From Acidimicrobiaceae bacterium (lineage in GTDB: Bacteria > Actinomycetota > Acidimicrobiia > Acidimicrobiales > Ilumatobacteraceae): DNA of 5,087 bases. Under the pieces are notes generated by a model, which saw only the letters and a list, made by a program, of their open reading frames with translations, did not search any database and was not told the DNA's origin. Where the stretch lies: contig CANLHV010000089.1 in NCBI GenBank assembly GCA_947490975.1, forward strand, positions 1-5,087. Reading direction: 5' to 3'. Below, one piece after another: positions 1-5,087 of this stretch (position 1 is the stretch's first letter; every line of letters starts with the position of its first letter). Both the position numbers and the translations under genes were made by a program.

Positions 1-656
1 TCCAAAATGTCGTCGACAATTTGAAACACCATGCCATATGCGGCGCCATAGTTTGTCAACGCTTCAACGACAGCGCGTTCGTGACCAGCGACGAGCGCAC
101 CAATACGAGCAGATGTCGAAAACAAAGAAGCAGTCTTGCCCTCAATGCTGACCAGATATGAAGGCACTGAACGTGAAACATCAAACGCCTTGGTAAGTTC
201 TTCGATCTGACCTTCGCAAAGATGACCGATTGTTTGAGCCAAGAGCGTTGCAACTTCGGTGCCAAGCGCTGCAGCAATTTCTGAAGCCTTCGCCAACAAA
301 AAGTCTCCAGCCAAAATGGCTTGCAGGTTGCCCCATCGAGCATTTACGGTGTCGACGCCACGACGAGTAGCGGCTTCATCCATAACATCGTCGTGATAAA
401 GCGAACCAAGATGAACCAGCTCGCAAGAGATGCCGCCTTGAATGACATCGTCGCTCACTGGTCTGTCGTTGCCAACTGCAGCGGCTGCAATAGTCATCAC
501 GGGGCGCAGGCGCTTGCCACCGGCAACGATGAGATGCGCGGCGAGTTCGTTGAGATGTGCGTCACGGGTTTTTACCGCCGTCAATAGCGCCGATTCAACT
601 CGCTGACGATCAATATCCATGAGTGGAAGCGAAAGAAGCGGCGAGGAAACTGCCAT
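1..656 (-). CDS. Trans-type polyprenyl diphosphate synthase, 3' end cut off by the window edge
   Basis: This cytosolic enzyme condenses isopentenyl diphosphate onto an allylic diphosphate to build a trans-polyprenyl chain, usually the menaquinone tail. The window holds 218 codons plus two bases, about two thirds of the usual 320-340 residues. Visible family motifs are GGKRLRP (residues 46-52), the first aspartate-rich motif HDDVMD (D89, D90, D93) followed by RR (98-99), GDFLLA (117-122), the KT pair (174-175) and the start of the second aspartate motif FQIVDDIL (211-218), where the sequence ends. Residues 5 and 4 before the first motif are small (G84, S85) instead of aromatic, which in this family suits a medium or long product; chain length is inferred. 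ATG at 656 is chosen, but no good ribosome binding site precedes it. An in-frame GTG at 662, two codons upstream, has AAGGCGAG at 681-674 and could be the true start. An in-frame TAG lies just before that GTG. The gene is divergent from clpC. Family assignment is firm; product length is not. Confidence 0.93.
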   Translation of the reverse strand, partial: MAVSSPLLSLPLMDIDRQRVESALLTAVKTRDAHLNELAAHLIVAGGKRLRPVMTIAAAAVGNDRPVSDDVIQGGISCELVHLGSLYHDDVMDEAATRRGVDTVNARWGNLQAILAGDFLLAKASEIAAALGTEVATLLAQTIGHLCEGQIEELTKAFDVSRSVPSYLVSIEGKTASLFSTSARIGALVAGHERAVVEALTNYGAAYGMVFQIVDDIL

Positions 657-742
657 ATCCACAGGCTAGGCAACTCGCCTTGTGAATTTACGAACTAAGC
701 GTTGTGAGGCTCGTCACGCCAACGCAAGCAGAGGTGAGAAAC

Positions 743-754
743 CGCAACCTTGCG
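743..754. repeat. Perfect 5-bp inverted repeat upstream of clpC
   Basis: The sequence CGCAA-CC-TTGCG is a perfect inverted repeat with a 2-base centre. It overlaps the first bases of the candidate clpC -35 hexamer (750-755). It vaguely recalls the CGC...GCG half-sites of the Clp regulator ClgR, but it has six bases between CGC and GCG where the published corynebacterial core has five, so I do not call it a ClgR site. A 10-base match is short enough to occur by chance in a region of this length. Confidence 0.3.
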
Positions 755-768
755 TCGGGCCTACGTCA

Positions 769-784
769 CGCGACATAAATCGCG
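769..784. repeat. Perfect 5-bp inverted repeat spanning the candidate clpC -10
   Basis: CGCGA (769-773) and TCGCG (780-784) form a perfect inverted repeat around the six bases CATAAA, which is also the candidate -10 hexamer of clpC. Symmetric arms hugging a -10 element are a common operator layout, so a repressor site is possible. No known regulator motif is recognised and the arms are short. Function is inferred from position only. Confidence 0.3.
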
Positions 785-830
785 ACGGTTGCACCGATAC
801 ACTTTACGACAGTTACCTTATTTGACGCAC

Positions 831-837
831 AAGGCGG
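831..837 (+). promoter_or_regulatory. Ribosome binding site that fixes the TTG start of clpC
   Basis: AAGGCGG matches the anti-Shine-Dalgarno complement AAGGAGG at six of seven bases and lies six bases before the TTG at 844. Together with the exact family N-terminus MFERFTDRAR that follows, it supports TTG as the initiation codon. Confidence 0.75.
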
Positions 838-843
838 TCAGAG

Positions 844-3375
844 TTGTTCGAACGATTTACAGACAGGGCTCGCAGAGTCGTAGTTCTCGCCCAAGAAGAA
901 GCCCGCCTGCTCAATCACTCGTACATTGGCACAGAGCATATTTTGCTTGGGTTGATTCATGAAGGCGAAGGCGTTGCAGCCAAAGGTTTAGAAGCACTTG
1001 GTATTTCACTCGAAGCGGTTCGAGCACAAGTTGAAGAAATTATCGGACAAGGTGGCTCGTCACCATCGGGACATATTCCGTTTACGCCACGTGCCAAAAA
1101 AGTTCTTGAGCTTTCATTGCGTGAAGCTTTGCAACTTGGTCATAACTACATCGGCACCGAACACATTTTGCTTGGTTTGATTCGTGAAGGCGAAGGTGTT
1201 GCCGCACAAGTATTAGTCAAACTAGGCGCCGACCTCGGACGTGTTCGCCAACAAGTCATTCAATTGTTGAGCGGATACCAAGGCCCTGGTGGCAAGAGTG
1301 AAGGCGAACCTGTTGGGGCCAAAGACACACCACAAGAAAAAGGTGGCAGTCAAATTCTTGACCAGTTCGGTCGCAACTTAACGCAACTTGCACGCGACAA
1401 AAAACTTGATCCAGTGATTGGTCGACACAAAGAAATGGAGCGTGTGATGCAAATCTTGTCACGACGCACCAAGAACAATCCTGTGCTGATCGGCGAACCT
1501 GGCGTTGGCAAGACAGCAATCATCGAAGGCCTCGCCCAAAAAATTGTGGCCAATGAAGTGCCAGAAACTTTGACCAACAAACAGCTCTACACCCTCGACC
1601 TGGGCGCGCTTGTCGCGGGTAGTCGCTATCGCGGTGACTTCGAAGAACGCCTGAAGAAAGTTCTTAAAGAGATTAAAACTCGTGGCGACATTATTTTGTT
1701 CATCGACGAGATTCACACACTTGTTGGCGCGGGTGCCGCCGAAGGTGCAATTGATGCTGCATCGATTTTGAAGCCAATGTTGGCCCGAGGCGAATTGCAG
1801 ACAATTGGTGCGACAACACTTGACGAGTTCAGAAAGCATTTCGAAAAAGATGCGGCACTCGAGCGACGCTTCCAGCCGGTGAAAGTTGATGAGCCTTCTG
1901 TTGCTCACACCATCGAAATTCTTAAGGGCATTCGCGACAAATACGAGACTCACCACCGCGTGACGATCACCGATCAAGCACTTGTCTCGGCAGCCAATCT
2001 CGCCGACCGTTACATCTCAGACCGTTTCTTGCCGGACAAAGCAATCGACTTAATCGACGAGGCAGGCAGTCGTTTGCGAATTAAGCGAATGACGACACCT
2101 CCAGATCTCAAAGAGATTGAAAACAAGATCAATGATGTTCAAGAAGCAAAGAAGCGCGCGGTTGAAGAACAGCGTTTCGAAGAAGCTGGTCGTTTGCGTG
2201 ATCAAGAGCGTTCGTTGCTTGAAGAACGGGCTCAAAAAGAAGTCGACGTCAAAGCACAAGGCATTGACTTGTTCGACGAAGTGAGCGAAGAGTCGATCGC
2301 CGAAGTTTTGAGCATGTGGACAGGCATCCCAGTCTTTAAGTTGACCGAAGAAGAAACTGCGAAGTTGCTAAATATGGAAGGCGAACTTCACAAGCGCATA
2401 ATTGGTCAAGAAGATGCGATCAAAGCAGTAAGCCAGAGCATTCGCCGCACTCGAGCAGGCTTGAAAGACCCGAAGCGCCCGAGCGGTTCGTTTATTTTCT
2501 TAGGACCAACCGGCGTCGGCAAAACTGAACTCGCAAAAACATTGGCTGAGTTTTTGTTTGGTGACGAACAAGCGTTGATCGCTCTCGACATGAGCGAATA
2601 CATGGAAAAGCACACAGTCAGTCGCCTTGTCGGCTCGCCTCCTGGTTATGTGGGCTACGAAGAGGGCGGTCAGTTGACAGAGGCTGTGCGACGCAAGCCA
2701 TTCTCGGTGGTGTTGTTCGACGAGATCGAAAAAGCGCACCCTGATGTGTTCAATACGTTGTTGCAAATTCTTGAAGAAGGTCGTTTGACCGATGCTCAGG
2801 GTCGCAGCACAGACTTTAGAAACACAGTGCTGATCATGACTTCGAACTTGGGCACCCAAGATTTGCGCAAAGCCAATGTAGGTTTCGGAAAAAATGACGA
2901 AGCACTCTCGTATGCACGTATGCGCGACAAGGTCAACGAAGCATTGAAGACGCAGTTCAAGCCTGAATTCTTGAACCGAATCGATGAAGTCATCGTCTTC
3001 CATGAGTTGGCGATGAACGAAGTTGTACAAATGGTCGACCTGATGAGCAAGCGCTTGACCGGTCAACTTGAAGGTCTTGGTTTGGGTCTTGAACTAACAG
3101 TTGAAGCCAAAGAACTGCTTGCCAAGCGTGGCTACGACCCGCAACTCGGTGCTCGACCTTTGCGCCGAGCGATGCAACGCTTCTTAGAAGATCCGCTCTC
3201 AGAGAAACTCTTGAACAAAGAGTTTCATGCAGGCGAAATCATAGTGATTGGTGTTGAAGATGACCCAGAAAAACCAGAAGAGAAACGCTTCTCGTTCAAA
3301 GCGGTCGAAGGCTTCAAGCCACCGGTTGCAGTTGAGCTTGCAGGTGCCGGCGAAACAACGCCGACACCCGAATAA
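844..3375 (+). CDS. clpC: ClpC, AAA+ unfoldase subunit of the ClpCP protease
   Basis: ClpC is a hexameric cytosolic ATPase that unfolds substrates and threads them into the ClpP peptidase. The 843-residue product is complete and near the 848 residues of mycobacterial ClpC1. Two N-terminal Clp_N repeats occupy about residues 2-66 and 77-142. The first AAA+ module has Walker A GEPGVGKT (217-224), Walker B with D288-E289, pore-loop Y262 and arginine fingers R341-R342. A short middle domain (about 415-470) contains a UVR-like helix (434-461), which separates ClpC from ClpB and ClpA. The second module has Walker A GPTGVGKT (554-561), Walker B D626-E627, pore loop GYVG (601-604), sensor-1 N668, arginine finger R712 and sensor-2 GAR (769-771). 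The VGF tripeptide (679-681) is the ClpP-docking loop. The start is TTG. No ctsR or mcsAB lies directly upstream; an lppM-like gene and radA follow on the same strand, probably co-transcribed. All catalytic residues are intact and the gene looks fully functional. Confidence 0.98.
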   Translation: MFERFTDRARRVVVLAQEEARLLNHSYIGTEHILLGLIHEGEGVAAKGLEALGISLEAVRAQVEEIIGQGGSSPSGHIPFTPRAKKVLELSLREALQLGHNYIGTEHILLGLIREGEGVAAQVLVKLGADLGRVRQQVIQLLSGYQGPGGKSEGEPVGAKDTPQEKGGSQILDQFGRNLTQLARDKKLDPVIGRHKEMERVMQILSRRTKNNPVLIGEPGVGKTAIIEGLAQKIVANEVPETLTNKQLYTLDLGALVAGSRYRGDFEERLKKVLKEIKTRGDIILFIDEIHTLVGAGAAEGAIDAASILKPMLARGELQTIGATTLDEFRKHFEKDAALERRFQPVKVDEPSVAHTIEILKGIRDKYETHHRVTITDQALVSAANLADRYISDRFLPDKAIDLIDEAGSRLRIKRMTTPPDLKEIENKINDVQEAKKRAVEEQRFEEAGRLRDQERSLLEERAQKEVDVKAQGIDLFDEVSEESIAEVLSMWTGIPVFKLTEEETAKLLNMEGELHKRIIGQEDAIKAVSQSIRRTRAGLKDPKRPSGSFIFLGPTGVGKTELAKTLAEFLFGDEQALIALDMSEYMEKHTVSRLVGSPPGYVGYEEGGQLTEAVRRKPFSVVLFDEIEKAHPDVFNTLLQILEEGRLTDAQGRSTDFRNTVLIMTSNLGTQDLRKANVGFGKNDEALSYARMRDKVNEALKTQFKPEFLNRIDEVIVFHELAMNEVVQMVDLMSKRLTGQLEGLGLGLELTVEAKELLAKRGYDPQLGARPLRRAMQRFLEDPLSEKLLNKEFHAGEIIVIGVEDDPEKPEEKRFSFKAVEGFKPPVAVELAGAGETTPTPE

Positions 3376-3410
3376 CTCGCAACCAGTCTGACGCAGCCCT
3401 AGGTTGTTCT

Positions 3411-3436
3411 GCATAAACTATGCAACGCGTGCATAG
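3411..3436. repeat. Nested inverted repeats over the lppM-like start codon
   Basis: CTATGCA (3418-3424) and TGCATAG (3430-3436) form a perfect 7-bp inverted repeat around the five bases ACGCG. A second perfect one, GCATA-AAC-TATGC, occupies 3411-3423 and shares its right arm with the first. The pentamer thus occurs three times in alternating orientation within 26 bases. The proposed ATG (3420-3422) lies inside the shared arm. As RNA the 7-bp stem would hide the start codon; as DNA it could be an operator. CTGACG (3388-3393), 18 bases before CATAAA (3412-3417), is a weak promoter-like pair overlapping the same site. The repeat is seen directly; any function is inferred. Confidence 0.55.
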
Positions 3437-4217
3437 ACATCTTCTGAAAATAAAAAATTTTGGCTTGATTGCAGTTGCGACATTTTTATGCTCATGTCAA
3501 GTAAACGCTGTCGTCACTCTTGACGTTGCCCAAAGTGGTGCAGGCTTGGTGACAGTCAATCTGATTGCCGACTCAGAAGTGGTGGCAGCGGCACCAAATC
3601 TCGCCGACGACTTGCGATTTGACGACGCGACTGCGGCTGGCTGGGTAATCGCTCGCCCTAATAAAACTGCAGATGGCGGACTTCAAGTTTCTCTCAAACA
3701 CACATTTGATAACGCTGAACAAGCCGGTGTACTGCTGAATCAGTTGAGTGGCGAGTTCGGACCTTTCAAACAGATGTCGCTATCTCGAACGGGTAAAGAC
3801 ACTGATTCAACTTTCAAACTTGACGGTATTTTGCAAGTTGACGGCGGACTAAACGCATTTGCTGATTCGCAGATGCTCAAAACTATCGGTGGTGCACCGT
3901 TCGCCGACAACGTTCAACAGGCCGGTCTCGATCTCGGTAAAGCGATGACAATTGACTTTGTCGCCACGCTGCCAGGAGTTATCGAACGAACCACCGGCAT
4001 TGATACTGCAAACACGGTGACCTGGCGAGTGCCCCTCGATGGCAGCGAGCAGTCTGTGTTGACAACCTCGCGCAATACCGCAGTAAGGGCAACAGTGGCG
4101 CGACTTGTTGCTGGTCTGTTTAAGTATTTATTATTTGCATGGCTAGCCCTAATGGCTGTTGTCGTAGCGAGAGTTATTTATCGGCGCCGTGGGGCGAGTC
4201 GCACACCCAGCGAATAA
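3420..4217 (+). CDS. LppM-like (DUF3153-type) lipoprotein with C-terminal membrane anchor
   Basis: The product has 265 residues. A basic N-terminus (residues 1-12), a short hydrophobic stretch (14-25) and the lipobox-like LCSC (23-26) indicate export and lipidation on C26. An extracytoplasmic region of about 200 residues follows, then a membrane helix (about 232-254) and a basic tail starting RRR (255-257), so the mature domain should be outside and the tail inside. This architecture, the size and a TVTWRVPLDG segment near the end of the outer domain resemble the LppM family. Mycobacterial LppM binds phosphatidylinositol mannosides; whether this protein binds lipids is not shown by the sequence. 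Cysteine at position -2 of the lipobox is unusual. The ATG at 3420 has only a weak AGG at 3401-3403; GTG 3429 or TTG 3465 are in-frame alternatives, though TTG would remove the basic N-region. The gene lies 44 bases after clpC and 13 before radA, so it is probably in their operon. Family assignment is moderate. Confidence 0.7.
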   Translation: MQRVHRHLLKIKNFGLIAVATFLCSCQVNAVVTLDVAQSGAGLVTVNLIADSEVVAAAPNLADDLRFDDATAAGWVIARPNKTADGGLQVSLKHTFDNAEQAGVLLNQLSGEFGPFKQMSLSRTGKDTDSTFKLDGILQVDGGLNAFADSQMLKTIGGAPFADNVQQAGLDLGKAMTIDFVATLPGVIERTTGIDTANTVTWRVPLDGSEQSVLTTSRNTAVRATVARLVAGLFKYLLFAWLALMAVVVARVIYRRRGASRTPSE

Positions 4218-4237
4218 TGTCTAGTGCGAGATGGTAA
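4215..4237 (+). other. Stop/start junction with a six-codon mini-ORF leading into radA
   Basis: The TAA of the lppM-like gene (4215-4217) overlaps an ATG (4217-4219) as TAATG. That ATG opens a six-codon frame, MSSARW, which ends at TAA 4235-4237, just past the radA ATG at 4231. The radA start has no Shine-Dalgarno sequence at a useful distance. Ribosomes ending the lppM-like gene could restart at 4217 or move directly to 4231, coupling radA translation to its neighbour. The layout is seen; coupling is inferred, and the mini-ORF may be incidental. Confidence 0.35.
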
Positions 4238-5087
4238 AACTTCGCACCGTATATAGATGCACCGATTGCGGTGCTGGGGTTCCGAAGTGGGCAGGGCGAT
4301 GCGGTGCATGCGGCGCATGGAACAGCCTTGTCGAAGATGTTGAAGGTGACGAAGAGCTAATTTCAATCGCAACTGGCATGGCCCTTGTGCCACCTGGTGA
4401 ACCAAAACCAATTGACGCACTAGACGCCAAGGTTTCTAAACCAACAATGACCGGCGTTGACGAACTAGATCGAGTGCTCGGTGGCGGTCTCGTGCCGGGT
4501 TCGGTGACTCTTCTTGGTGGCGAACCAGGCATTGGCAAATCAACTTTGCTATTGCAATTGCTTGCAGCATGGTCAGGCAAAACACTTTATGTAACTGCCG
4601 AAGAGTCAGCCCAACAAGTGCGCCTGCGGGCCGAGCGACTTGGTGCAATCAAATCAAACTTGTGGCTTGTTGCCGAAATGTCGCTAACAAACATAGTGAA
4701 TGCAATCGAGCAGGTAAAACCCGAGCTTGTGATTATTGACAGTATTCAGGCAATTGCAGATCCGCAATTAAATTCGGCGCCAGGTTCTGTTTCGCAAGTT
4801 CGCGGTTGCGCACATCGACTGGTGCAAGAAGCCAAGGCGCGCGACCTGCCGATTGTTTTGGTCGGTCATGTCACTAAAGATGGTGGGCTTGCTGGGCCAC
4901 GCGTGCTTGAACATGTCGTTGACACTGTTTTGTCATTTGAGGGCGAACGGCATCATGCATTGAGGTTGTTGCGGGCTGTAAAGCATCGCTTTGGTTCAAC
5001 AAACGAATTGGGATTATTTGAGATGACCGAACTTGGCCTTCGCAGTGTGCCTGATGCCAGCAAATTGTTTTTGGCTGACCGCCGTGC
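4231..5087 (+). CDS. radA: DNA repair ATPase RadA (Sms), 3' end cut off by the window edge
   Basis: RadA is a RecA-like hexameric ATPase and helicase that promotes branch migration and processing of recombination intermediates in the cytosol. The window holds 285 codons plus two bases of a protein that is normally about 450-460 residues. A four-cysteine zinc finger (C10, C13, C24, C27) comes first. The RecA-type core has Walker A GEPGIGKST (97-105), the acidic pair E124-E125 after YVTA and Walker B LVIIDS (166-171) with D170. The RadA signature motif, usually KNRFG, reads KHRFG here (251-255). The Lon-protease-like C-terminal domain lies beyond the window. ATG 4231 is the first possible start after an in-frame TAG at 4222-4224 and gives the expected distance to the zinc finger; the next in-frame ATG (residue 50) would delete the finger. 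No clear ribosome binding site is visible, which fits coupling to the gene 13 bases upstream. In Bacillus radA also follows clpC and precedes disA; what follows here is unknown. Confidence 0.96.
   Translation, partial: MVKLRTVYRCTDCGAGVPKWAGRCGACGAWNSLVEDVEGDEELISIATGMALVPPGEPKPIDALDAKVSKPTMTGVDELDRVLGGGLVPGSVTLLGGEPGIGKSTLLLQLLAAWSGKTLYVTAEESAQQVRLRAERLGAIKSNLWLVAEMSLTNIVNAIEQVKPELVIIDSIQAIADPQLNSAPGSVSQVRGCAHRLVQEAKARDLPIVLVGHVTKDGGLAGPRVLEHVVDTVLSFEGERHHALRLLRAVKHRFGSTNELGLFEMTELGLRSVPDASKLFLADRR

Larger units (their letters stand above)
657..843. promoter_or_regulatory. Divergent intergenic region between the prenyl synthase gene and clpC
   Basis: These 187 bases must carry promoters for both flanking genes because they diverge. 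On the plus strand TTGCGT (750-755) and CATAAA (774-779) are separated by 18 bases and make the best hexamer pair I can find for clpC, matching the sigma-70 consensus at 3 and 4 positions. A weaker alternative is TTGCAC (789-794) with TACCTT (814-819), 19 bases apart. On the minus strand TAAATT (690-685) could serve as a -10 for the prenyl synthase, without a convincing -35. I found no CIRCE element, no HAIR (HspR) site, no tandem CtsR heptads and no CGC-N5-GCG ClgR core, so known heat-shock or Clp regulators are not supported by sight. The presence of promoters here follows from gene layout; their exact positions are guesses. Confidence 0.45.

Noticed and set aside
56..587. Open frames at 56-343 (minus) and 321-587 (plus)
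   Set aside because: They overlap the prenyl synthase gene, whose motifs run through the whole segment in the minus frame starting at 656; these are shadows.
823..840. TGAC-N10-GTCA symmetry around the clpC ribosome binding site
   Set aside because: Four-base arms with a 10-base loop are expected by chance, and the sequence does not fit tandem CtsR heptads.
922..1210. Near-identical segments YIGTEHILLGLI and EGEGVAA repeated in the clpC N-terminus
   Set aside because: This is the normal tandem Clp_N repeat of ClpC; actinobacterial ClpC1 proteins show the same internal similarity, so it is not a recent duplication.
2500..3066. Long minus-strand open frame (188 codons) inside clpC, and another of 172 codons at 1459-1977
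   Set aside because: Both lie antisense to strongly conserved clpC coding sequence, show no recognisable domain, have compositions typical of frame shadows and lack plausible ribosome binding sites.
3380..3406. CAACC...GGTTG pairing after clpC as a possible terminator
   Set aside because: The stem is only 5 bp with a 17-base loop and no T-run follows, so it does not support intrinsic termination.
4178..4648. Minus-strand open frames overlapping the start of radA
   Set aside because: They are antisense to the zinc finger and Walker A region of radA, which is unambiguous, and have no family features.
1..5087. Mobile elements, CRISPR repeats, tRNA or rRNA genes, phage or defence genes
   Set aside because: None is visible; the window is almost entirely filled by four housekeeping-type genes.

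Overview
The window reads as ordinary chromosomal DNA from an actinobacterium, with four densely packed genes, two of them cut by the window edges. The ClpC protein is very close to actinobacterial ClpC1 in sequence and length. The prenyl synthase has the LYHDDVMD form of its first aspartate motif, as in mycobacterial long-chain prenyl synthases. The third gene resembles the actinobacterial LppM lipoprotein family. By eye, base composition is near 50% G+C with many AT-ending codons, low for the phylum. A lineage such as Acidimicrobiia (aquatic Ilumatobacter-like or CL500-29-like groups) is therefore a reasonable guess, but it is inferred from composition and general resemblance and was not tested.

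Layout: bases 1-656 (minus strand) hold the first two thirds of a trans-type polyprenyl diphosphate synthase gene. Bases 657-843 are a divergent intergenic region carrying promoter-like hexamers and two short perfect inverted repeats. Bases 844-3375 (plus) encode a complete ClpC AAA+ unfoldase that starts at TTG behind a good ribosome binding site. After 44 bases without a convincing terminator comes a complete gene (3420-4217) for a small LppM-like lipoprotein with a C-terminal membrane anchor. Its proposed start codon lies inside a 7-bp-stem inverted repeat. Thirteen bases after its stop, radA (DNA repair ATPase, Sms) starts at 4231 and runs off the right edge. Its zinc finger and RecA-like core are present and its Lon-like C-terminal domain lies outside the window.

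The three plus-strand genes probably form one transcription unit, because spacing is short and no terminator is visible. The clpC-radA neighbourhood recalls the Bacillus ctsR-mcsA-mcsB-clpC-radA-disA operon. Here the ctsR/mcsAB part is absent from the region directly upstream and an envelope lipoprotein gene sits between clpC and radA. The prenyl synthase most likely supplies the side chain of menaquinone or another long polyprenol and has no evident functional link to the other three.

I see no mobile element, CRISPR array, RNA gene or clearly new system. The points that deserve a second look are the inverted repeat over the lppM-like start, the stop/start relay into radA, the KHRFG variant of the RadA signature motif and the unusual lipobox.
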